DNA of 64,000 nt, from assembly GCF_019431375.1 (NCBI RefSeq), contig NZ_CP080267.1:2359933-2423932 (forward strand), written 5' to 3'. The stretch comes from Alcanivorax sp. Its GTDB lineage: Bacteria > Pseudomonadota > Gammaproteobacteria > Pseudomonadales > Alcanivoracaceae. Position numbers and translations under genes: made by a program. A model generated the notes under the pieces. That model was not told the DNA's origin. It did no database searches and saw only the letters and a list, made by a program, of their open reading frames with translations. Within the stretch, counting starts at the first letter, position 1. Each line of letters begins with the position of its first letter. Positions 1 through 8,172 of this stretch are shown here, in pieces.

Positions 1-360
1 CTGGAGCTGCTGAGCGCCGGCGAAGGCCGCAGCGAGGTGCGCTTTGCGGTGAACGATTTCACCGCCAACCCCATGGGCGCCCTGCACGGCGGCATCCTCT
101 ATGCATTGATGGACGTAGCCTGCTTCTTTGCGGTGGTGCCATCCCTGTCCGCCGACCAGCAACCGGTCACCGTGGAAACCCACAGCAGCGTGCTGCGCGC
201 CGCCATGAAAGGCGAAAGTGTAGTGATTCGCGCACGACTGGATCGGCTGGGCCGCACCCTGGCGGCCATGCGCGCAGAAGCCTTGGCGGTAAATGCCAGC
301 GGCGAAGAACGATTGATTGCCACCGGCTCGGTGACCAAAGCGATTACCGATATTCGCTAG
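1..360 (+). CDS. Hotdog-fold thioesterase (PaaI-like), 5' end outside window
   Basis: The reading frame is open from base 1, so the start lies upstream; 119 residues are visible. The fragment has the hotdog thioesterase signature HGGILYALMDVACFFA, in which the HGG turn begins the central helix and the Asp is the usual catalytic acid of PaaI-type acyl-CoA thioesterases. It ends in a typical beta-sheet tail. Hydrolysis of an acyl- or aryl-CoA thioester in the cytoplasm is expected from the family; the substrate cannot be read from this piece. The GTG at 37 is an internal codon, not a likely start. Confidence 0.75.
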   Translation: MELLSAGEGRSEVRFAVNDFTANPMGALHGGILYALMDVACFFAVVPSLSADQQPVTVETHSSVLRAAMKGESVVIRARLDRLGRTLAAMRAEALAVNASGEERLIATGSVTKAITDIR

Positions 361-677
361 CCAACAGCACCGAAATTTTTTTCCTACGGCGGAAAGCGAT
401 ACTTGCATCGCGAAGGTGTCAGCAATAACGCTGTTATTCGCAATACAAGCCCACAGAAAATGAGGTCTTGATGGGTATTTGCTGGCGGTAAGCGCCATAT
501 TCGAACATGCCGGACAAACGGCAGAACAGGCGGCATGACTGGAACCCCCCGTGGCCTGCCATCAATTGTCAGCACCGATACCCGAGGGTATCGTCAAAGG
601 TGACGGTCCGGCCGGCGAAGCCTCCCTCTCAAGGGTAGCCACGCTGCACCCGGAACAGCATGGATGAGGATCGTGAT
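361..677. other. Non-coding leader with stem-loops before the response regulator
   Basis: No convincing gene lies here. A perfect 8-bp inverted repeat (CGATACCC / GGGTATCG) sits at 576-593. It is followed by a GC-rich stretch (598-655) containing GCGAAGCCTCC and AAGGGTAGCCACGC, loosely reminiscent of the 3' half of the GEMM cyclic-di-GMP-I aptamer; the conserved 5' half is not recognisable. The next start codon is about 20 nt further on. It could be a structured 5' UTR or a terminator of the upstream gene; confidence is low. Confidence 0.3.
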
Positions 678-1127
678 ATGTATCAGGTCATGCTTGTTGA
701 TGATGAGGATTACATCCTCAAGGCTCTGAAGCGCACCATCAACATGTACACCGACTGGGAAGTGGAAACCTACCAGGACCCGCGGGAAGCCCTGCGCCGG
801 GCGCGCACTACCGTTTTTGATGCGGTTATTACCGACTACATGATGCCGGAGATCAACGGCCTGGAGCTGTTGCAGGAACTTCGTGATATCCAGCCGGATA
901 CCATTCGCATTCTTCTCACCGGGGTGATCGATATCGAAACCGTCATGTCCGCCATCAACAAGGCCGGCGCATTCCGTTTTATCCCCAAACCCTGGGATGA
1001 CGAACAACTGCTCGACAATATCCGTGAAGGGCTCAAGTTCCGCGATATTTTGCTGGAAAACCGCATCCTCGCGGAGACCGTTCGCGAACAACGCAAGACA
1101 CTGCGCAGTCTTGGCTATGAGGACTGA
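678..1127 (+). CDS. Single-domain (REC) response regulator
   Basis: A 149-residue protein that is almost entirely a receiver domain (about 4-120) with a short helical tail and no DNA-binding output domain. Visible phosphorylation residues are the acidic pair D8/D9, phospho-acceptor D53 (VITDYMMPE), T81 (ILLTG) and K104 (FIPKPWDD). The KPW variant is typical of RpfG/HD-GYP-like and stand-alone receivers. The ATG at 678 is preferred over the ATG at 660 because GAGGA lies 7-8 nt before it. The histidine kinase gene follows 33 bp downstream, so this is presumably the kinase's partner, acting through protein contact. Confidence 0.8.
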   Translation: MYQVMLVDDEDYILKALKRTINMYTDWEVETYQDPREALRRARTTVFDAVITDYMMPEINGLELLQELRDIQPDTIRILLTGVIDIETVMSAINKAGAFRFIPKPWDDEQLLDNIREGLKFRDILLENRILAETVREQRKTLRSLGYED

Positions 1128-1160
1128 TCTCGGCTAGCCAAACACAGGAAGACCCGCTCC

Positions 1161-2615
1161 ATGGAAAGCATTATTAACAACACCGAAATCGGTTTCGGTA
1201 TGGAAGCGCAAGGATTGTTCCTGGTCTCTTCCACTGTGATTCTTCTTGTCATCATTTTCTTTCTTTACAAAACCTACCGCACCTCCATCAATGTGGAAGC
1301 CAAATTGGCGGAGTTTGCCTCCCTGACGGATAACCGGTTCGGGCGCAAGATGCACCTGATCGAGGTCAATGCGGATGAATACAAACTCAACAAGGCCCTG
1401 CTCGGCCCCCTGGCCCGCATCATCGATGAGTACTGTGTACTGACTACGGACAGCCAGGGCACCATTACCTTTGCCAACGACAAGTTCCTGTCTCTCAGCG
1501 GCCACGCCTTTTCCCAGCTGATTGGCAAAGATGAAAGCGTCAACCACCCGGATAGCCATGACAGCCTGCCCATCATGCAATGCAAGCATGCGGCGTCCGG
1601 AGTCTGGAATGGAGAGGTATGCAATCAGCGGGCGGATGGCAGCCTTTACTGGATGAACATGTTCCTGTTTCCTCTTTCCTATATTTCTGACGAGGATGAC
1701 GGCTTTATCTACTTCGGCACGGACATTACCGATATCAAGACGGAGAACAATCAGCTGATTCAGGAGGTAAAAGAGAAAGATCAGAAACTGAGCCATGTGG
1801 AAACCATGCTTCTGCATTCTGAAAAAATGGCTTCCCTGGGCACCATTTCAGCAGGCATTGCCCATGAGATTAACAACCCCATTGCCATGCTGTCTTCCAA
1901 CCTGAATCGCTCGCGGGAATACCTGGACACCATGTCCAGCGTGATCAAGGGCCTGCAGAAAAGAATCAACGAGGAGAAGTTCCAGCAGTTTCTTCAGGCA
2001 GAAGCCAACCTGAAAATTGATCACCGAAAACTCAGCTTCATGCTGGAAGATCACCCGGCGCTGATCGATGAAACCCGTGAGGGGATTGAACGCATCAAGC
2101 AAATCATCCGCGATCTGAAAAATTTCTCTCACAATCAGCCGGAATCGTTTTCTCCCACCAACATTGCTTCCTGCATCGCCACATCACTGAACCTGGCCAA
2201 GCACGAGCTGAAGAATCGCATCAACGTCAGTCACAGCAACCTGGAATCACTGCCACTGATCCCCGGCTCGGAAAGCCAGCTTTCACAAGTGTTCATGAAT
2301 CTTTTCGTCAACGCAGCCCAGGCCATTGAAGGCAGAGGCACCATCACCATTAGCGCAGAGTGTGACGACCAGTGGTGCACACTGAAAGTAGCCGATGACG
2401 GGCCGGGGATCCCGAGCGAGAATCTGGAGCAAATCTTCGAGCCTTTCTACACCACCAAACCCATCGGCAAGGGAACCGGTCTGGGCCTGTCGATCTGTCA
2501 TGACATTATTCGCCACCATGGCGGGACCATGACGGTGGAGAGCCAACCCGGCGCCGGCACCACCTTCATCATCAAGCTGCCGCTGAAACAGTCTGAAAGA
2601 GTCCATGCAGCCTGA
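1161..2615 (+). CDS. PAS-domain sensor histidine kinase
   Basis: A 484-residue inner-membrane kinase. One N-terminal membrane span (about 18-37) is followed by a PAS fold (about 86-195), a coiled coil (190-222), a HisKA domain with the phospho-accepting His near 235 (GIAHEINNP) and a C-terminal HATPase with N, G1 and G2 boxes (NLFVNAAQAI, DDGPGIP, GKGTGLGLSI). The short N-terminal anchor means sensing is probably cytoplasmic through PAS. It lies between a stand-alone receiver and a cysteine-motif protein whose start overlaps its end by 11 bp, so the three are likely one operon. The signal is unknown. Confidence 0.85.
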   Translation: MESIINNTEIGFGMEAQGLFLVSSTVILLVIIFFLYKTYRTSINVEAKLAEFASLTDNRFGRKMHLIEVNADEYKLNKALLGPLARIIDEYCVLTTDSQGTITFANDKFLSLSGHAFSQLIGKDESVNHPDSHDSLPIMQCKHAASGVWNGEVCNQRADGSLYWMNMFLFPLSYISDEDDGFIYFGTDITDIKTENNQLIQEVKEKDQKLSHVETMLLHSEKMASLGTISAGIAHEINNPIAMLSSNLNRSREYLDTMSSVIKGLQKRINEEKFQQFLQAEANLKIDHRKLSFMLEDHPALIDETREGIERIKQIIRDLKNFSHNQPESFSPTNIASCIATSLNLAKHELKNRINVSHSNLESLPLIPGSESQLSQVFMNLFVNAAQAIEGRGTITISAECDDQWCTLKVADDGPGIPSENLEQIFEPFYTTKPIGKGTGLGLSICHDIIRHHGGTMTVESQPGAGTTFIIKLPLKQSERVHAA

Positions 2616-3288
2616 TTATGTGTACACCCTCACCACACCGGAAGGCGGGCAACAACGCATCGCCATCGAGATGGTGGATGATGCCATCGCCATTCCTCCC
2701 GATTTCGAGCCACCAGCCTGGGCAGAACTGACTTACCATCAATGCAGCCACTGTCCGCTTGATAAAGATACCCATCGCTATTGCCCCATCGCGCTCAACC
2801 TGGCGTTTTTGCTGCCGGACTCTGCGTTGGGAGACTCGTTTCAGCCTGTTTCCGTGCAAGTCGATACCCCGCAGCGACAGTACAACCAAACGAGCACGCT
2901 GCAGCGAGCACTGAGCTCTCTGTTCGGTTTGATCTGTGGTCTCAGCGACTGTCCGCACACGCGTTTTCTGCGTCCGATGGCAAGATTTCATCTTCCGCTC
3001 AGCAATGAAACGGAAACCCTGGTGCGCACCGCCAGCCTTTACTTGCTGCAACGGCATATGAATCAACACCAGGATAGCGATGTCTCACTGGCCGATCTCA
3101 ACGCACGCTATGCGGCGCTCAATGAACTGAACCGCTGCTTCACCAAACGCCTGCGCGGAAAACGCCAGTCCGATGCATCGGTGAATGCACTGATACTACT
3201 GCACGTGACCGCCAAGGAAATGCACTGGAATCTGGAAGAGGAGCTGGCAAGCCTGGCGCCGCTGTTACGTGATGACAGCGACGCCTGA
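2605..3288 (+). CDS. Conserved protein of unknown function with CxxC...C motif
   Basis: A 227-residue soluble protein. It starts inside the end of the histidine kinase gene, so it is likely translationally coupled. A cluster C47-x2-C50-x9-C60 (HQCSHCPL...RYCPIA) and a second Cys pair at 111/116 suggest metal or redox binding. The C-terminal half is helical (LYLLQRHMNQ..., LNARYAALNELNRCF). I recall similar 'CSxCPL' proteins as an uncharacterised DUF family next to two-component genes but cannot name it with certainty. Plausible roles are an adaptor or sensor for the upstream kinase. Confidence 0.6.
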   Translation: MQPDYVYTLTTPEGGQQRIAIEMVDDAIAIPPDFEPPAWAELTYHQCSHCPLDKDTHRYCPIALNLAFLLPDSALGDSFQPVSVQVDTPQRQYNQTSTLQRALSSLFGLICGLSDCPHTRFLRPMARFHLPLSNETETLVRTASLYLLQRHMNQHQDSDVSLADLNARYAALNELNRCFTKRLRGKRQSDASVNALILLHVTAKEMHWNLEEELASLAPLLRDDSDA

Positions 3289-3315
3289 GACCTGTTGATA
3301 ACGAAAGGACAGAGG

Positions 3316-4377
3316 CTACTGATCTGAACCGAGATAACGGTTCAACACCAATCGCCATTCCTGGGAAGGCAGGATATCAAGCATGGCCTGGTCGATGGGC
3401 TCGCGCAGTTTGCTGCCGTTGGCCACGGCAAACGCATAACTTTCCTCGCGGACCATTTTCGGCAGCACCAGTACCTGGGAGGTTTCCCGTTCGCGCAGCA
3501 TGTAGCGCATCACCGGCGCATCCGCTACCAGCGCATCCACCTCACCGAGCACCACCGCACGCATGGCCTTTTCCAGGTTCGGGTAAGGGCGATAACTGAG
3601 ACCTTCAGCCACCAGCCACTGCTCGCCACTGGTGTTTTCCACTACGGCGGTATCCACGCGGGGCAGATCACCAGCCCCCGCCACCCGGGTCTGCAACTGG
3701 TTGACAGTAACGCTGGATGCGATGGCGGCGGTGAAACCGGAAATGGTGATGATGCTGACAAACATCCACACCAACCCGATGAAGCGCCCTGCCGTACTCA
3801 CCGGCGCCTTGTCACCATAGCCCACGGTGGTCATGGTCACCGCCGACCACCAGAAACCACTGCCGATACCCTTGCTCACAGAGCCGCCAAACTGCTCCGG
3901 ATTTTTCTTTCGTTCGAACAGCCACACCAGCAGCCCTACCAGCAACAACACCAGCCCCAGGGCCAGCACGGCGGAGAAGAACTTCCAGGAAAACAGGCCG
4001 CGCAGGGTGGTCATCCAGCCGCTGGCTTCCGTGCGGGTGGCAATGCCCAACCCACCCCGGTACATGGGCTGGGTGAAATCCAGCCGACGCTCCCTATCTC
4101 CGGTGACACTGATCGCACCGATGGCCACATCCGCCTGACCCAGCTCCACCGCCGCAAGCATGTCGGACACCGTCTTGTAGGGGCGGAAGCGGTATTCATA
4201 GCCAGCCTGCTCAGCGATCTGTTCCCACAGCTCAACGCTGACACCATCCCAGCGGTCACCATTCTGGAAGCTGAATGGTGGCGAGGCCTTCACTGCCACA
4301 GTGAGCGGTGCGGCACTGGCGGACGCCAGCCAGATGCACAGGCACGTCATCAGTAAAACGCGTATTCTTGTTCTCAC
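3316..4377 (-). CDS. GluR0-like ionotropic glutamate receptor potassium channel
   Basis: A 353-residue fusion of a periplasmic solute-binding domain with a two-helix potassium pore. The order is: signal peptide (1-22, ASA), first lobe of the type-II binding domain (about 25-120), M1 helix (132-153), pore helix with selectivity filter TVGYGD (184-189), M2 helix (197-220), and the second lobe (about 235-350) containing the DALVADAPV segment common to amino-acid binding proteins. This is the architecture of bacterial GluR0, in which amino-acid binding gates K+ flux. Its start lies 29 bp from the divergent secreted-protein gene. Confidence 0.85.
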   Translation of the reverse strand: MRTRIRVLLMTCLCIWLASASAAPLTVAVKASPPFSFQNGDRWDGVSVELWEQIAEQAGYEYRFRPYKTVSDMLAAVELGQADVAIGAISVTGDRERRLDFTQPMYRGGLGIATRTEASGWMTTLRGLFSWKFFSAVLALGLVLLLVGLLVWLFERKKNPEQFGGSVSKGIGSGFWWSAVTMTTVGYGDKAPVSTAGRFIGLVWMFVSIITISGFTAAIASSVTVNQLQTRVAGAGDLPRVDTAVVENTSGEQWLVAEGLSYRPYPNLEKAMRAVVLGEVDALVADAPVMRYMLRERETSQVLVLPKMVREESYAFAVANGSKLREPIDQAMLDILPSQEWRLVLNRYLGSDQ

Positions 4378-4406
4378 AGAGATCCCTCCATTTCATACAC
4401 GATGCC

Positions 4407-4886
4407 ATGCCTGACCGACTGAAATACCCTATTCTTTTGCTGCTGGCCGGCACGCTGTCTTTATCGCAGGGTAGCGGGGCCCATGGCTTTCTGCCAGACG
4501 AGATCCCCATGGCGGCAGGCACGGCACTGCGAAACCCGGCGGATTTACCGATCCTGGCGGTGAGTTTTTACAATTCCTGGACGCCCGCCAGCCTGTCCAT
4601 CCCCTACCAAAATAGTGTGCGGTTGAGTCTGACAAACCACAGTGAAGACTGGCATCTGTTTGCTCTGGGCGATGACACCGCCCTCCGCGACCAGGATCTG
4701 ATCCACAAGCTGATGCCCGATCTACGCAAGGATTACCCCAACACCCGACTGAGCGAGCCGGGCACTACGGTAACCTTGCCGTGGCGATTTGACCGGGAAG
4801 GAACGTTCAGCTTGCGGTGTGTGCGGGCGGCGCATCAGGGGCAGAGCGAGGCGCTGACTATCCAGGTGGCAATGCGCACGCACTGA
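4407..4886 (+). CDS. Small secreted protein, possible cupredoxin-like fold
   Basis: A 159-residue protein with a Sec signal peptide (about 1-25, ending SGAHG). The mature part looks all-beta (SVRLSLTNHSEDWHLFALGDD, PGTTVTLPWRFDREGTFSLRC), a pattern like copper-binding plastocyanin/azurin relatives. His and a single Cys are present, but the full Cys-His-His-Met set is not obvious. ATG 4407 is chosen over the upstream ATG at 4308, which would lie inside the divergent channel gene and spoil the signal peptide. The function is unknown; the link to the divergent channel is positional only. Confidence 0.55.
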   Translation: MPDRLKYPILLLLAGTLSLSQGSGAHGFLPDEIPMAAGTALRNPADLPILAVSFYNSWTPASLSIPYQNSVRLSLTNHSEDWHLFALGDDTALRDQDLIHKLMPDLRKDYPNTRLSEPGTTVTLPWRFDREGTFSLRCVRAAHQGQSEALTIQVAMRTH

Positions 4887-4955
4887 TTTATCCAGGAGCA
4901 GGCGCAGCGAAGCCACGACCGAAGGTCGGTCCGCAGGGTGAGCGTAGCGAATAAC

Positions 4956-5014
4956 GTCGCTGGCGGCGCGATTTCATGGGTTACGTTATCGCGCCGCCAG
5001 CCACGCTCCTACGG
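4956..5014. repeat. REP-type inverted doublet
   Basis: Two oppositely oriented copies of the sequence GTCGCTGGCGGCGCGAT are separated by 15 bp: left copy 4956-4972, right copy 4988-5014, which reads out to GCTCCTACGG. The same unit recurs at 13020, 28994, 29999 and 30106. It resembles the GTAGGAGC-type REP sequences of pseudomonads. Confidence 0.75.
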
Positions 5015-5027
5015 CAGTGTTTTTTCC

Positions 5028-5052
5028 AAAAAAAACCCCGGAAGAACCGGGG
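5028..5052 (-). terminator. Rho-independent terminator of the RND operon
   Basis: Read on the minus strand, CCCCGG-N5-CCGGGG is followed by eight T residues, about 30 bp beyond the stop codon of the RND permease. Confidence 0.8.
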
Positions 5053-5083
5053 CGAGGGGACGCCGGCGATGACCGGCGTTTCA

Positions 5084-8000
5084 TCAGCGTTCGTTGTGAG
5101 TGGCAGGGGCGTGTTCTTCCTTGACCCGGAACCAGGCGGCATAGAGCGCCGGCAGGAACAGCAAGGTCAGTGCCGTTGCCACGATCAGCCCTCCCATGAT
5201 GGCCACCGCCATCGGACCGAAGAAGACGCTGCGTGACAGCGGGATCATGGCCAGTACCGCGGTGAGCGCTGTGAGCACGATGGGCCGGAAACGACGTACC
5301 GTCGATTCGATGATGGCATCCCAGGTACTGAGTCCCTGGTCCATGTCCTGGCCAATCTGGTCTACCAGAATTACCGCATTGCGCATGATCATGCCCGCCA
5401 GCGCGATGGTGCCGAGCATGGCCACAAACCCGAACGGCTTCTGGAAAATCAGCAGGAAGAAGGTCACCCCGATCAGCCCCAGTGGTGCAGTGATAAACAC
5501 CATCAGCGACAGGGGCATGCTGCGCAGTTGCAGCATCAGCAAAGTGATCACCACCAGGATGAACAGCGGCATGCCCGCGTTGACGGATTTCTGCCCACGG
5601 GCGGATTCCTCCACCGTGCCACCCACTTCCAGCAGATAGCCCGGCGGCAAGTCAGCGCGTACGTCAGCCAGCTGCGGCATGATCTGATTCACCAGAGTAG
5701 CCGGCAGGGCATCGCCCTTCACATCCGCCAGGATGGTCACTGTGGGCAGGCGGTCCCGGTGCCAGATAATGCCTTCCTCGAAACCGTACTCCAGGGTAGC
5801 AATCTGGTTCAGCGGCACGCTGCGGCCATTGCTGGTCTGTACCGCCAGATTGCCGAGCAGACCCAGGGCGTGACGCTCCTGGCTGTCGCCGCGCACTTCC
5901 ACATTGATCAGCTCGTTATCCTCCCGATACTGGCTTACCGCCACCCCGGATAGTGACGCCTGCAGCGCAGTAGACAGATCCGCAGTGGTAATACCCAGGG
6001 TCCGTGCCCGGTCCTGGTCTACATTCAGACGCACCACCTTGCTGGGTTCTTCCCAGTCCAGGTGCACGTTCTGGGTAGCCGGATTGTCGCGAACATGGTC
6101 TGCCACGCGCCGGGCCAGTTCCCGGACCTGGGGAATGTGTTCCCCGGAGACCCGGAACTGCAACGGGTAGCCCACCGGCGGACCGTTTTCCAGCCGCGAC
6201 ACACGGGTGCGCACGGTGGGAAAATCCCGCTTGAGAGTATCTTCCAGCCAGCTTAATACCTGTTCCCGTTCGTCGATATTGCGGGTCAGGATAACGAACT
6301 GGGCCACCGATGCCGCCGGCAGTTTCTGATCCAGGGACAGATAGAAACGGGGGGAACCACTGCCCATATAGCCCACATAATTTTCGATCAGTTCGTTCTC
6401 GCCGAGCATGGCTTCCAGTCGCAGGGCCTGCTCCTGGGTGGCGGTCAGCGACGCGCCCTCTTCCAGCTTCATGTCCACCATCAACTCAAGCCGGTTGGAC
6501 GCCGGGAAGAATTGCTGGGGCACCAGGCTGAACAGCAGCAGGGAAAACACGAAGATGCCCACGGTCAGACCAATGACCGTTTTGCGATAACGCACGCACC
6601 ATTCCACTACACCACGAAAACGCTGGTAAAAGGGTTTCTGATAGGGATCGTGCACATCCCCGCTGGCATCCCGCTTGGCCAGGTTGGGCAGCAGCTTTTC
6701 CCCCAGATAAGGCACGAACACCACCGCCGCAATCCAGGATGCCAGCAGGGCAATGGTCACCACCTGGAAGATCGAACGGGTATATTCACCGGTACTGGAT
6801 TGCGCCGTGGCGATGGGCAAGAACCCGGCGGCGGTGATCAGGGTGCCGGTAAGCATGGGAAAAGCGGTGCTTTTCCAGGCAAAGCCGGCGGCTTTCAAGC
6901 GACTGAAGCCCTGCTCCATCTTGATCGCCATCATTTCCACGGCAATGATGGCATCGTCCACCATCAGACCCAGCGCCAACACCAGGGCCCCCAGAGAAAT
7001 CTTGTGCAGGCCGATATCGAAATACTTCATGGACGCAAAGGTCATGGCCAACACCAACGGAATGGACAGCGCCACCACCATGCCGGTTCGCCATCCCAGC
7101 GAGAAGAAACTCACCAGCAACACGATCACCAGGGCTTCCATCAGCACCTGGACAAACTCGCCCACCCCGGCTTCCACCGCCGCTGGCTGATCGGAGACCT
7201 TGCGCAACTCCATGCCCAGGGGCAGGGATTGCTGCAGTTCGCGGAAGGCCTGATCCAGGTTTTCACCCAGGGCAAGGATGTCGCCACCATCCTTCATGGA
7301 CACGGCAATGCCGATGGCATTCTCGCCCATGAAACGCATACGCGGCTGAGGCGGGTCACTGAAGCCACGATAAACGGTGGCAATATCACCCAGCTTGATA
7401 GTGCGGTTTCCCACCTGAATGGGGAAGTGGCGGATATCCTCCACACTGGTGAATTCTCCGGACACTCGCAGGCGCACTCGACTGCTGGGCGTCTCAAAGA
7501 AGCCGGCATCGGCCACCGCATTTTGCGATTGCAGCGCCTGCTGCACAGTGACCAGGGGAATGCCCAGGGACGCCAGCTTGGTGTTGGAAATTTCCACCCA
7601 GATTTTTTCATCCTGCAGGCCGACCAGCTCCACCTTGCCCACATCGTCCACCCGCTGCAGGGCCAGCTGCAGGCGGTCGGCGTAGTCTTTCATGATGGCG
7701 TAGTCGAAACCCGGGCCCGTCAGCGCATAGATGTTGCCGAAGGTGGTACCGAATTCATCGTTGAAGAACGGCCCCCGCGCATCCCGGGGCAAGGTATGCC
7801 GAATATCGCCCACTTTCTTGCGCACCTGGTACCAGAGATCCTTGATCTCCTTGGAGCGCATTTCATCCCGGGCCATGAACATAACCAGGGATTCGCCGGG
7901 GCGGGAGTAGGAAGTGATGCGCTCGAAGTCGCCGGTTTCCATCAGCTTCTTTTCGATGCGCTCAGTAATCTGCCGTGAGACTTCTTCGGCGCTGGCACCG

Positions 8001-8161
8001 GGCCACTGGGTATTGATGGTCATCAGCTTGAAGGTGAACGGCGGGTCTTCGCTCTGCCCCAGGCTGGCGTAGGAAATGGCCCCCATGGCACCGAGCAGGA
8101 TCATGGCGTAGAGCACAAGAGCGCGATTCTTGAGCGCCCATTCCGAGAGATTGAATGACAT
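5084..8161 (-). CDS. RND efflux transporter permease subunit
   Basis: A 1025-residue inner-membrane proton-driven pump of the AcrB/MexB superfamily. The RND pattern is complete: an N-terminal helix, a large periplasmic loop, the TM4 proton-relay segment GLMVDDAIIAVEMM near residue 400, a repeated second half and a closing TM bundle (TALTAVLAMIPLSRSVFFGPMA). The opening sequence LSEWALKNRALVLY is typical of the non-AcrB TriC/VexK-like branch. The adaptor gene is 11 bp upstream in the same operon. No outer-membrane channel gene is nearby, so a TolC-type protein elsewhere must be used. Substrates cannot be inferred. Confidence 0.92.
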   Translation of the reverse strand: MSFNLSEWALKNRALVLYAMILLGAMGAISYASLGQSEDPPFTFKLMTINTQWPGASAEEVSRQITERIEKKLMETGDFERITSYSRPGESLVMFMARDEMRSKEIKDLWYQVRKKVGDIRHTLPRDARGPFFNDEFGTTFGNIYALTGPGFDYAIMKDYADRLQLALQRVDDVGKVELVGLQDEKIWVEISNTKLASLGIPLVTVQQALQSQNAVADAGFFETPSSRVRLRVSGEFTSVEDIRHFPIQVGNRTIKLGDIATVYRGFSDPPQPRMRFMGENAIGIAVSMKDGGDILALGENLDQAFRELQQSLPLGMELRKVSDQPAAVEAGVGEFVQVLMEALVIVLLVSFFSLGWRTGMVVALSIPLVLAMTFASMKYFDIGLHKISLGALVLALGLMVDDAIIAVEMMAIKMEQGFSRLKAAGFAWKSTAFPMLTGTLITAAGFLPIATAQSSTGEYTRSIFQVVTIALLASWIAAVVFVPYLGEKLLPNLAKRDASGDVHDPYQKPFYQRFRGVVEWCVRYRKTVIGLTVGIFVFSLLLFSLVPQQFFPASNRLELMVDMKLEEGASLTATQEQALRLEAMLGENELIENYVGYMGSGSPRFYLSLDQKLPAASVAQFVILTRNIDEREQVLSWLEDTLKRDFPTVRTRVSRLENGPPVGYPLQFRVSGEHIPQVRELARRVADHVRDNPATQNVHLDWEEPSKVVRLNVDQDRARTLGITTADLSTALQASLSGVAVSQYREDNELINVEVRGDSQERHALGLLGNLAVQTSNGRSVPLNQIATLEYGFEEGIIWHRDRLPTVTILADVKGDALPATLVNQIMPQLADVRADLPPGYLLEVGGTVEESARGQKSVNAGMPLFILVVITLLMLQLRSMPLSLMVFITAPLGLIGVTFFLLIFQKPFGFVAMLGTIALAGMIMRNAVILVDQIGQDMDQGLSTWDAIIESTVRRFRPIVLTALTAVLAMIPLSRSVFFGPMAVAIMGGLIVATALTLLFLPALYAAWFRVKEEHAPATHNER

Positions 8162-8172
8162 GGTGGTGCTCC

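Noticed and set aside
6512..7978. 488-codon open frame on the plus strand opposite the RND permease
   Set aside because: Glutamine/histidine-rich translation without domain pattern; it is the antisense shadow of a well-supported GC-rich gene. The same holds for large frames opposite amtB (19508-20566), desaturase 1 (27774-28934), secreted protein 4 (38010-39575) and fadL (49892-50887).
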